Assembly: GCA_040756735.1 (NCBI GenBank)
Contig: JBFLYC010000036.1
Location: 1 to 33,310, forward strand
Direction: 5' to 3'
DNA length: 33,310 bases
Source: JBFLYC01 sp040756735
Lineage (GTDB): Bacteria; Bacillota; DSM-16504; Desulfitibacterales; Desulfitibacteraceae
Position 1 is the stretch's first letter. Every line of letters starts with the position of its first letter. The translations under genes were made by a program, and so were the position numbers. The notes beneath the pieces were generated by a model. It was not told the origin of the DNA. It worked only from the letters and a program-made list of their open reading frames with translations, and ran no database searches. Of the stretch, positions 24,041 through 31,157 are shown piece after piece.

Positions 24041-25376
24041 AAATTAGATTAAGCTTGCTAACATTATAGAGGCGGAACAAGGCCTGCAGGTGAGTGCCGG
24101 CTGCCAGCAAGGTCAAAGTGGCTGGCAGCAAATTTAAAATGCCTCCCAGCATAATAATAAATAATCTGCCATCACGATTAGTTGGAAGATAACGCAGTAT
24201 GCCATCATGAATTTTAGGGATAAATGGTTTGCCAGTAATATTTTGGTATTTTTCTTTAAAAAGCATGGACATGGGCATTCCCGTGAGAGCAATTGCACCT
24301 ACTAGCAAGGCCGTGGTGTGGCCTGTGGCGCTATACCATGAATAGGCCATGCCAATAATAATGAAATAATCTGCATAGCGATCGAGTAGGGAATCGAACA
24401 TCTCTCCAAAACTACTCTTTAAAAATTTCAAACGGGCAATTTCCCCATCAACTCCATCGAGTATAGAGCTAAGTTGTGCCAGTACTCCTCCAATAAAAGG
24501 GTTTACCGTGGCAAAGGAAACTGCTGCAGCTACTGCAGTTAAGAATGAGAAAAGGGTAATTTGGTTTGCTGTTATTCCAGTTGGAGCCAAAAGTTTTGTT
24601 ATCCTGAGGGAAACCCTACGATTAATGACTTGAGAAATAAAACCGTCTTTAGGAGGCGCCAGGGACTGCAGGAGGACTTTTTCAGCTTGTTTATAACTGG
24701 GATAGTCATCCACATCAACCCAGCAATTGCTTACAAAATGCAATTTTACCTTGCCTAGTCCAGCCAGCTGGTTTACTGCATCAGTGAGGGTATAAGCTCC
24801 CTGGGCAATGGAATTTGACAAAGCCTCCAGGAGTGACCCGGTACCCATGAAAAGACCGCAATCTACAGCATTAAAGTCACACAATCCCTTGCCAAGTTTT
24901 AAGGCATAATTCTGCTCAGCTTTGACCTTTGTACATTCGTTTAGGTCATAAACATTTTCCAGCCGGCTGTCGGCAGCAAGCAGCACCTCATCCTGTTGGA
25001 TATTCTCTACCTCCGCAACAAACGCTTTTAATAAATCTAATTCAAAAATATGGTCGGACATCATTAATATAAATTTTTCATCCTGGTGGTAGTCTTTATG
25101 AAAGGTATATGCTGATACGCCGTTTCCAAGTTTCCAATCTGGATTATGCAAATAATTAATTCTTACTCCCAGATTTTCACCGTTGCCTAAATAATCCTGA
25201 ATTTCGCATGCATGACAACCGGTAATAATTACCAAATCCTTGATGCCACATTCCCGTAAGGTTAGGATGTTGCGTTCTATCAGGGCAAGACCTAATAGAC
25301 GCACAAGAGGCTTAGGCCTGTTAAAGTATGGCCATAGCCTCCTTCCTTCTCCAGCAGCAAGTAAGACAGCTCTCAT
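24039..25376 (-). CDS. Bifunctional IPC transferase / DIPP synthase
   Basis: 445 residues in two parts. Residues 1-230 are a nucleotidyltransferase (LAAGEGRRLWPY, RPKPLVRL, MMSDHIFE), matching CTP:inositol-1-phosphate cytidylyltransferase. Residues 260-445 are a membrane CDP-alcohol phosphatidyltransferase with every residue of the D-x2-DG-x2-AR-x8-G-x3-D-x3-D motif (about 306-331) and several hydrophobic helices. In Archaeoglobus, Thermotoga and Rubrobacter such fusions make CDP-inositol and join it to inositol 1-phosphate, giving di-myo-inositol phosphate phosphate, precursor of the solute DIP. The ATG overlaps the stop of the inositol-phosphate synthase (TAATG). A phospholipid role is possible, but the synthase neighbour supports inositol as the alcohol. 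Confidence 0.88.
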   Translation of the reverse strand: MRAVLLAAGEGRRLWPYFNRPKPLVRLLGLALIERNILTLRECGIKDLVIITGCHACEIQDYLGNGENLGVRINYLHNPDWKLGNGVSAYTFHKDYHQDEKFILMMSDHIFELDLLKAFVAEVENIQQDEVLLAADSRLENVYDLNECTKVKAEQNYALKLGKGLCDFNAVDCGLFMGTGSLLEALSNSIAQGAYTLTDAVNQLAGLGKVKLHFVSNCWVDVDDYPSYKQAEKVLLQSLAPPKDGFISQVINRRVSLRITKLLAPTGITANQITLFSFLTAVAAAVSFATVNPFIGGVLAQLSSILDGVDGEIARLKFLKSSFGEMFDSLLDRYADYFIIIGMAYSWYSATGHTTALLVGAIALTGMPMSMLFKEKYQNITGKPFIPKIHDGILRYLPTNRDGRLFIIMLGGILNLLPATLTLLAAGTHLQALFRLYNVSKLNLI

Positions 25377-26467
25377 TAACGTTCTCTCCTACCATCAATA
25401 AATTCTTCCACCATCTTTTTAGCTTCAGTATCTGTGTATTGAATCGGTGGGGACTTCATGGTATAAGCAGAAATAGCATTCAAAACGCCGCCAATCTGCC
25501 GATCGAGGGCTAATTTTAAACATCTAATAGCATCAATCATCACGCCTCCGCTGTTGGGCGAATCTTCCACAGAGAGCTTAACATCCAGGGTCAAGGGAAC
25601 GTTTCCAAAACCCCTTCCTTCCATGCGTATATGACAGATTTTATTATCATTTAACCAGGGAATATAATCGCTAGGGCCAATATGAATATTATCACCAGCC
25701 AAAGCTATCTTCAGCTCTGATTGCACGGCCTGGGTTTTTGATTTTTTCTTGGAGGCAAGCCTACTGCGGTTAAGCATGTTTAAGAAGTCAGTATTTCCTC
25801 CGAAATTTAACTGGTAAGTACGATCAAGAATGACACCACGGTTTTCAAATAACTTGGTTAGAGTGCGGTGAATGATGGTGGCCCCCAGCTGGCTTTTGAC
25901 GTCATCACCTACCAGGGGAATATTTTTATCACGGAACTTCCTGGCCCAAACTTCATCCGAAGCAATAAAAACGGGCATGGCATTGATAAAACCCACATTA
26001 GCTTCCAGACACGCTTCAGCATAAAACTTCGCAGCATTCTCTGAACCTACAGGCAAATAATTAATAAGGATTTCTGCTCCACTTTCCTTTAAAACTTTGA
26101 CTACATCGCAAGGTTTCTGGTCAGCGACCACAAAACTCTTATCCACGTCAAAATCAGCCATATGTTCAGAAACACCATCTAGAACCGGCCCCATCTGTAC
26201 CTGAACAGGGTAATCTGGCACTTTGTCATAAAAGAGAGCAGCGCAGTTGGGCTTGGAAAGCGCTGCTTCTTTAAGGCCCTTGCCTACTTTGCGCTTGTCC
26301 ACATCAAAGGCAGCAACCACGTTAATATCACCTGGGTTGTAACCTCCAAGATTATAATTCATCAGTCCAACATTGTTTTCCGGTGATTTCTTATACATCT
26401 CAATTCCCTGTAACAACGCACTAGCACAGTTACCTACACCTGCAATAGCAATATTAATTTTAGACAA
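25376..26467 (-). CDS. ino1: Myo-inositol-1-phosphate synthase
   Basis: Converts glucose 6-phosphate to inositol 1-phosphate (L-myo-inositol-1-phosphate, also numbered 3-phosphate) with NAD. 363 residues, the size of archaeal and actinobacterial enzymes. It shows the NAD-binding GVGNCASALLQGI, LINYLPVGSENAAKFYAEAC, the GDDVKSQLGATI motif and the NFGGNTDFLNM motif, all typical of the family. Start is TTG at 26467 with AAGGGGG eight bases upstream; no ATG fits. It is the first gene of a two-gene operon with the IPCT/DIPPS fusion. The region to the terminator at 26605-26627 is AT-rich and should hold its promoter, but I could not assign one. Confidence 0.93.
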   Translation of the reverse strand: MSKINIAIAGVGNCASALLQGIEMYKKSPENNVGLMNYNLGGYNPGDINVVAAFDVDKRKVGKGLKEAALSKPNCAALFYDKVPDYPVQVQMGPVLDGVSEHMADFDVDKSFVVADQKPCDVVKVLKESGAEILINYLPVGSENAAKFYAEACLEANVGFINAMPVFIASDEVWARKFRDKNIPLVGDDVKSQLGATIIHRTLTKLFENRGVILDRTYQLNFGGNTDFLNMLNRSRLASKKKSKTQAVQSELKIALAGDNIHIGPSDYIPWLNDNKICHIRMEGRGFGNVPLTLDVKLSVEDSPNSGGVMIDAIRCLKLALDRQIGGVLNAISAYTMKSPPIQYTDTEAKKMVEEFIDGRRER

Positions 26468-26604
26468 TATAAATACCCCCTTGTTATTTATTAAATTGTC
26501 TTTGATTTAAAATTTAATTTTGTATAAGAAAACGAATTTTTATCTTTATGCCTCTGATGGCGCCGCATTTAATTAAGACATAAGGTCCTAGTTGTACATA
26601 TAAA

Positions 26605-26627
26605 AACACCCCCTAACTGGGAGTGTT
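26605..26627 (-). terminator. Terminator ahead of the inositol operon
   Basis: AACACCCCC (26605-26613) and GGGAGTGTT (26619-26627) form a 9-bp stem with one mismatch and a 5-base loop. On the minus strand TTTTTATAT follows. It should stop transcription coming from the molybdenum-hydroxylase operon before ino1. Confidence 0.7.
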
Positions 26628-26653
26628 ACTTACTTATTATTAATACTATTAAT

Positions 26654-26794
26654 ACTACAGCGAAAGGTTACTCATTTCGTTACATCGCTACGCCATGGGG
26701 ACGGTTCCATCGTCTTCCCTTCGGACCTTCACAGCGCTACGGTGACGCTCGAACCGTCCCCATGGCTCCGCTAATTGCTAAATTTCGCTGTAGT
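26654..26794 (+). mobile_element. Palindromic miniature element, copy B
   Basis: A 141-bp element closely matching the reverse complement of copy A. Its terminal inverted repeat is longer: ATTAATACTACAGCGAAA (26648-26665) is exactly complementary to 26783-26800. The inner repeat CCATGGGGACGGTTC (26693-26707) is perfectly complementary to 26751-26765. The rest of the gene-free gap 26468-27004 holds the terminator at 26605 and AT-rich sequence, with nothing else clear. Confidence 0.8.
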
Positions 26795-27004
26795 ATTAAT
26801 TATTAAGGTAAAATATAGAAAATCACTCCCAATTAAGCAATCAATCAGAAGCTTTTCTGTATTATTAGCACTCACGCTTGAATGTTGCTAATAATTATAC
26901 ACAAAATTTTCCCTTATTTCAAGTAAAAATTTTCCTATGTGTCGTTTTTTGTCCCGATAGAAGATATAGCGAATCCTAAATGCTGTTAACATAATAACAT
27001 AATA

Positions 27005-28012
27005 TTAAAGTTTTTCTTGACCTTTAAGGCCTTCCATGGCCTTAAGCACCTTCTCCGGCGTTGCCGGGAGGCTGGTCAGGCGTACACCCACTGCATCGTA
27101 AATTGCATTAATGACAGCAGGCGCGGCCGGCAGCAGGGCAGGTTCGCCTACTCCCTTTGCTCCATAGGGCCCTGTTGGTTCAGGAGATTCAACAATATAT
27201 GGGTCAATATCCGGCACATCGGCTATTGTAGGAATAAGGTATTTGGAGTAAAGTGGGTTTTTAATTTTCCCCATGTTAAGCTCTACTTCTTCTAATAGGG
27301 CCATGCCAAGACCCTGGCAGATCCCGCCGGCTATTTGACCTTCTACATTTACAGGATTAACGGCTTTACCTACGTCATGAGCCGCGGTTACTTTCAGTAC
27401 TTCCACCATTCCTGTCAGGGTATCAACTTCCACCTCAACAATTTGTGTAGCAAAGGCATAAGGCCAGTAAGGGGCTCCCTGGCCGGTTTCCATATCAACC
27501 TTGGTGCTGTGGGCTGTAAAGCTTCCTTCCCCCACAATCCTCAACCCCTGAAGCCTGGCTTTAAAGGCAAGTTCCTTGATGCTGATCTTCTTTTGCGGGA
27601 ACCCTTTCACATATATAAAACCGCCTGCGCCCGCAAGTCCTTGGAGGGTATTGACGCCAAGCTCCGGCAGCGCCTTTTTAAAAAGAATTTGCCTGGCCTC
27701 ACTGGCTGCCCGGCGCACTGTATTGCCCGATACATAGGTCTGCCTGGTAGCTGCTGAGGTGCCGGCATCGGGCGTTGCATCAGTATCTTCCGAAACAACT
27801 GTAACATCATCCACCTCAATACCCAACTCTTCTGCGGCAATTTGGGCCATGACAGTGCTTGACCCCTGCCCGCAGTCGGCGGCCCCTATACGCACAGTGG
27901 CAGTCCCATCATCGTGGACTTCTACAATAGCGCTTGATACATCGGGAAATCCATTTCCGTATCCCATACCATAAAAAATACAGGCCATACCAACTCCCCT
28001 TTTCTTAGCCAT
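27005..28012 (-). CDS. Molybdenum hydroxylase, C-terminal half of Mo subunit (NdhM-like)
   Basis: About 335 residues covering the second half of the molybdopterin subunit of the xanthine oxidase family: CGQGSSTVMAQIAAEELGI (about residue 44), HDVGKAVNPVNVEGQIAGG, and GAKGVGEPALLPAAP (about 281), whose Glu is the catalytic base of the family. It is an intact separate gene: its ATG at 28012 has its own GGAGGTG box and overlaps the preceding stop by 8 bases (ATGGCTAA). Nicotinate dehydrogenase of Eubacterium barkeri has just such a split, 50-kDa NdhL and 37-kDa NdhM. Together with the upstream gene it should make one active site; the substrate is unknown. Confidence 0.85.
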   Translation of the reverse strand: MAKKRGVGMACIFYGMGYGNGFPDVSSAIVEVHDDGTATVRIGAADCGQGSSTVMAQIAAEELGIEVDDVTVVSEDTDATPDAGTSAATRQTYVSGNTVRRAASEARQILFKKALPELGVNTLQGLAGAGGFIYVKGFPQKKISIKELAFKARLQGLRIVGEGSFTAHSTKVDMETGQGAPYWPYAFATQIVEVEVDTLTGMVEVLKVTAAHDVGKAVNPVNVEGQIAGGICQGLGMALLEEVELNMGKIKNPLYSKYLIPTIADVPDIDPYIVESPEPTGPYGAKGVGEPALLPAAPAVINAIYDAVGVRLTSLPATPEKVLKAMEGLKGQEKL

Positions 28013-29306
28013 CGCCTTCACCTCCAAGAATCTCCTGCAAATTCCAGCCCATGGAGACTGCCGCAGCCTTCATGGTTTCTTTTAAGCCCACGCTGTCAAA
28101 AAGCACCTGCCCTGTGTGGGTCTCACTGCCAACCTCCATGGCATTGATCCAGCGGATTTTCAGCGGATGCATTCCAAGTTCCCCGGCAAGCCTATCCATT
28201 TGCGATTCGTGGGCCAGGGGTGGTTGAGCCGCTCCAAAACCCCTCATGGCTCCTGCAAAAGGGTTGTTTGTATATACTGCAAATGAATCTATTTTTACAT
28301 TGGGCGCCTGGTAAGGCCCTACTGCATGGACTGCTGCCTTGCGTAAAATATTAGGCGCCCATGAAGCATAAGCGCCGGTATCGCCAATGATACGGGCTTC
28401 CACTGCAGTCAGCCTGCCTGCTTGATCAGCGCCGGTTTTATAATGCATGATCATGGGATGCCTTTTTGCATGAATTCTAAAGGATTCTCTTCTGTTGCAA
28501 ACCATCTTCACAGGGCGTCCGGTTTTTAAAGCCAATAAACCTGTCCTCACCTGCAGGGTCATGTCTTCCCTGCCGCCAAAGGCTCCGCCCACCGCCGTAT
28601 TTATTACCTGGACCTTATGGACAGGTATGTTCAAGGCTCTGGATATTTCATACCGATCCCAGTGAGTATACTGGGTTGCCACGTGCACCACCAGGTGCCC
28701 CCTGTTATCCAGATACGCAAGACAGGCCTCTGGCTGAAGAAAAGCATGGTCAACCATCTGGGTGGTATAAGTATCTTCAACAATCACCGCCGCAGCGGCA
28801 AAACCTTCCTCCACATTCCCCTTGCGAACCTTCAGGTGGTAGAGAACATTACCCTTTTCATGCACTTTGGGAGCTTCATCCCTCATGGCCTCTTCGGGAT
28901 CAAAGACTCCCGGGAGCTCTTCATATTCAACTTTTATGGAGCCAAGAGCCTCTTCTGCTGCCTCTTCCGTTTCTGCAGCTACCAGGGCAACCACGTCATT
29001 AATGGAACGAATCTTATCCATTGATAATACAGGCATGTCGGGAATTAAGACCCCCTGCCCGTTTAAGCCTGGGATGTCCCTGGCGGTCAGCACTGCTGCC
29101 ACACCTGGTATCCTTGCAGCTTCATCTATATTAATATTTTTTATCACAGCATGGGATACATCCAGCTGAAAAAGTCTTCCAAATAACATGTTGGCAGCTT
29201 CCAGGTCGGCAGGAAACAGGGCTTTACCTGTTACTTTGCTTATGCCGTCAACTTTTATAGCACTTTTACCCACAACGTTTAGTTTATTATTAATTGACTT
29301 ATCCAT
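28005..29306 (-). CDS. Molybdenum hydroxylase, N-terminal half of Mo subunit (NdhL-like)
   Basis: 433 residues with the N-terminal aldehyde-oxidase/xanthine-dehydrogenase a/b hammerhead domain (GKALFPADLEAANMLFGRL) and the first molybdopterin-binding domain: GGAFGGRED (about residue 240) and MRGFGAAQPPLAHESQMD (about 352). A full Mo subunit would have about 760 residues; this stops at the domain break and the rest is in the next gene. The start is ATG at 29306 with GGGAGG upstream; it overlaps the iron-sulfur gene by 8 bases (ATGGATAA), the same geometry as the downstream junction. Matching overlaps and ribosome binding sites argue that the split is real and not a frameshift error. Confidence 0.87.
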   Translation of the reverse strand: MDKSINNKLNVVGKSAIKVDGISKVTGKALFPADLEAANMLFGRLFQLDVSHAVIKNINIDEAARIPGVAAVLTARDIPGLNGQGVLIPDMPVLSMDKIRSINDVVALVAAETEEAAEEALGSIKVEYEELPGVFDPEEAMRDEAPKVHEKGNVLYHLKVRKGNVEEGFAAAAVIVEDTYTTQMVDHAFLQPEACLAYLDNRGHLVVHVATQYTHWDRYEISRALNIPVHKVQVINTAVGGAFGGREDMTLQVRTGLLALKTGRPVKMVCNRRESFRIHAKRHPMIMHYKTGADQAGRLTAVEARIIGDTGAYASWAPNILRKAAVHAVGPYQAPNVKIDSFAVYTNNPFAGAMRGFGAAQPPLAHESQMDRLAGELGMHPLKIRWINAMEVGSETHTGQVLFDSVGLKETMKAAAVSMGWNLQEILGGEGDG

Positions 29307-29826
29307 GGCTGAAACCTCCCTTAGTTGACGCTTCTTCCACAGCCTTAATTATTTTGTCATAACCTGTACACCTGCAGAGATTTCCAGCCAAATGCCTTTT
29401 GATTTCTTCCCTGGATGGTTTAGGTTTTTTGCTCAGCAGGTCCACCGCTGAGATAACCATACCGGGCGTACAATAGCCGCACTGCACAGCGCCGTTATTC
29501 AGAAAGGCCTGCTGTACGGGATGAAGGGCTTCCTCTTGCACTCTATCTTTGGCGTGTGCTGTATTTTCAGGCTGAGCTACACCTTCGATTGTTGTAATTT
29601 CCCGGCCATGTGCTTGCACAGCCAACACCAGGCAGGAGTTGACTATTTCTCCATCCATTAGCACAGTGCAGGCTCCGCATTCTCCTTCACCGCATCCTTC
29701 CTTTGTCCCTGTTAATTTCAACCGGTCCCGCAGCAAATCTATTAAACGCAGGTGACTGTCCATGGTCAAATTATATTCTTTTCCATTTACTTTTACTTTG
29801 ATATTTATGAGCTTTGACTGCACCAC
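29299..29826 (-). CDS. Molybdenum hydroxylase [2Fe-2S] subunit (NdhS/CoxS-like)
   Basis: 175 residues with two [2Fe-2S] clusters. The N-terminal plant-ferredoxin-type cluster is in EGCGEGECGACTVLMDG with a further Cys in NSCL; the C-terminal cluster is in QCGYCTPGM and NLCRCTGY. These are the full eight Cys of the family (small subunit of carbon monoxide dehydrogenase, xanthine and nicotinate dehydrogenases). It passes electrons from the molybdenum centre. GTG at 29826, or the next GTG at 29823, follows AAGGAGG. It is the first gene of the three-gene operon. No FAD subunit, the usual electron acceptor, lies next to it or elsewhere in the window. Confidence 0.93.
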   Translation of the reverse strand: MVQSKLINIKVKVNGKEYNLTMDSHLRLIDLLRDRLKLTGTKEGCGEGECGACTVLMDGEIVNSCLVLAVQAHGREITTIEGVAQPENTAHAKDRVQEEALHPVQQAFLNNGAVQCGYCTPGMVISAVDLLSKKPKPSREEIKRHLAGNLCRCTGYDKIIKAVEEASTKGGFSHG

Positions 29827-29962
29827 CCTACCTCCTTCCTTTTTGCTATTCTTTCAACAAAAACTAATAAAATCCTTTATGGCGCTCCGATTATTTCTTT
29901 CTATCCTGGTTGGCACAAAAAAAATTTCTAGAGTTGGAAGGAATTTTAACAACTTATATAGA

Positions 29963-29985
29963 ATTGTAGTAACATATACTACAAT
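29963..29985. promoter_or_regulatory. Palindromic operator candidate between hydroxylase and RpiR genes
   Basis: Perfect 9-bp arms ATTGTAGTA (29963-29971) and TACTACAAT (29977-29985), 5-base spacer. It lies in the 207-base divergent gap, 49 bases before the RpiR-type regulator start and 137 before the iron-sulfur gene. A related half, ACTACAA, appears at about 30008. RpiR-type helix-turn-helix dimers bind such dyads (family knowledge), so autoregulation and control of the divergent operon are likely (inference). Confidence 0.6.
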
Positions 29986-30033
29986 CGTCAATAAATTAGT
30001 AATAAAAACTACAACAGAGAGGCGGGTCAATTC

Positions 30034-30888
30034 ATGAAAGAGCCGGAAATTCTAAAAGTAATTGCATCCAAGTTAAAAGAACTTCCCGAAAGCCAAAGGC
30101 TGCTGGGTGAATACATTTTGTCTAATTATAAAGAGGTTGCCAATCTTTCGGCTTTGGACCTTGGAGCCAAGGTGGGGGTCAGCGATGCAACAGTGGTCAG
30201 ATTTGCCAAGTCTTTAGGATATTCAGGTTATCCGGAAATAAAAACAGAGCTGTTCAAGTATCTTACCCGGGAAGATGACCCGTCACAAAAGATGATCAAA
30301 GCCCTGGGCAGGATGAAGAAAGTTAATATGGCAGTAACTGAAGTGTTTGAAAATGACATAAAAAACATCCAGGAAACATTTAAAAGTTTTTCCCTGGAGA
30401 ATATGGAATCCGCGGTTTCAGCCATTAACAAGGCTCAAAAGATCTATATTTTGGGACTGAATAGTTGTGAAGCATTGGCCGGCTTTTTGAATTTCCATTT
30501 AAGCAGGCTGTGTTTAAATGTTAAGCTGATAACTTCAAGCGGTTTGGTTATGTTTGAACAGCTGGCCTTTATTACGGAAGCCGACCTTTTAATTGTGATA
30601 AGTTATCCGCGTTATTCTCGAGATTCTTTAGACTCAATTAAACTGGCCAAATCAGTTGGAGCAAAAGTAATCTCCATAACAGACAAGACTTTTTCACCAA
30701 TTGCCGAGGCCTCGGATATAGCTTTAATTGCCCATTCCAGTAGTCCGGGGTTTTACAACTCCTATGCTGCAGCTACTACAATCTGCAATGTTCTGGTTCT
30801 TTCCATGGCAATGTTGGATGAAAAACGGTCTCTGAAAGCTTTGAAAACAATCGAGGATTTTAAGAAGGACCATGATCTTTATATTTAG
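30034..30888 (+). CDS. MurR/RpiR-family transcriptional regulator
   Basis: 284 residues: an N-terminal helix-turn-helix of the RpiR type (LGAKVGVSDATVVRFAKSLG, about residues 44-63) followed by a SIS sugar-isomerase-like domain (IYILGLNSCEALAGFL near 140, LLIVISYPRYSRDSLDSIK near 190, VISITDKTFSPIAE near 212). RpiR proteins sense phosphosugars and related small molecules, but catabolic clusters for purines and other compounds also use them. ATG at 30034 follows a GAGGCGGG box. It diverges from the molybdenum-hydroxylase operon across the palindrome at 29963-29985, which makes it the likely local regulator. The amidohydrolase gene downstream is on the same strand, 269 bases away. Confidence 0.92.
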   Translation: MKEPEILKVIASKLKELPESQRLLGEYILSNYKEVANLSALDLGAKVGVSDATVVRFAKSLGYSGYPEIKTELFKYLTREDDPSQKMIKALGRMKKVNMAVTEVFENDIKNIQETFKSFSLENMESAVSAINKAQKIYILGLNSCEALAGFLNFHLSRLCLNVKLITSSGLVMFEQLAFITEADLLIVISYPRYSRDSLDSIKLAKSVGAKVISITDKTFSPIAEASDIALIAHSSSPGFYNSYAAATTICNVLVLSMAMLDEKRSLKALKTIEDFKKDHDLYI

Positions 30889-30913
30889 TGAAGGACTATC
30901 CACTTAGCTCATA

Positions 30914-31006
30914 CGCCATGGGGACGGTTCCGCCATGGGGACGGTTCCATCGTCTTCCCTTCGGACCTTCGCTGCGCCACGGTGACGCTCGAACCGTCCC
31001 CATGAC
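30914..31006 (+). mobile_element. Palindromic miniature element, copy C (core only)
   Basis: Core of the same element in the orientation of copy B, with the inner inverted repeats (CCATGGGGACGGTTC type, complement at 30991-31004), but without the outer ACTACAGCGAAA ends. The left arm CGCCATGGGGACGGTTC is present twice in direct tandem (30914-30930 and 30931-30947). It follows the RpiR stop by about 25 bases. Confidence 0.7.
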
Positions 31007-31050
31007 TCCGGGAGCGAGAATTCAGAATAAATCAGTACCCTTACTGACTT

Positions 31051-31120
31051 TGTATTCTAACTTCTGTATTCTGACTCCTGTATTCTAACTTCTGTATTCT
31101 GACTCCTGTATTCTCTTTAG
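31051..31120. repeat. Heptad-based tandem repeat
   Basis: A 28-bp unit made of TGTATTCTAACTTC and TGTATTCTGACTCC occurs twice in tandem (31051-31106), followed by a partial third (TGTATTCTCTTTAG). The basic period is seven bases (GTATTCT, AACTTCT, GACTCCT). It follows copy C of the palindromic element and precedes the amidohydrolase gene. The same heptad family is at 4229-4320. Confidence 0.75.
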
Positions 31121-31157
31121 TAAGGATTTAACAAAATAAGGAAAAAGGTGAAGCGCC

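Noticed and set aside
28005..28027. Frameshift or sequencing error splitting a xanthine-dehydrogenase gene
   Set aside because: The second half has its own GGAGGTG ribosome binding site and an 8-base ATG/TAA overlap identical in form to the junction upstream, and a natural split of the same sizes is known (NdhL/NdhM).
30888..31088. Open frame of 66 codons across the palindromic element after the RpiR gene
   Set aside because: It reads through the repeat and the heptads, has repeat-derived residues and no ribosome binding site; it is an artefact of the element.
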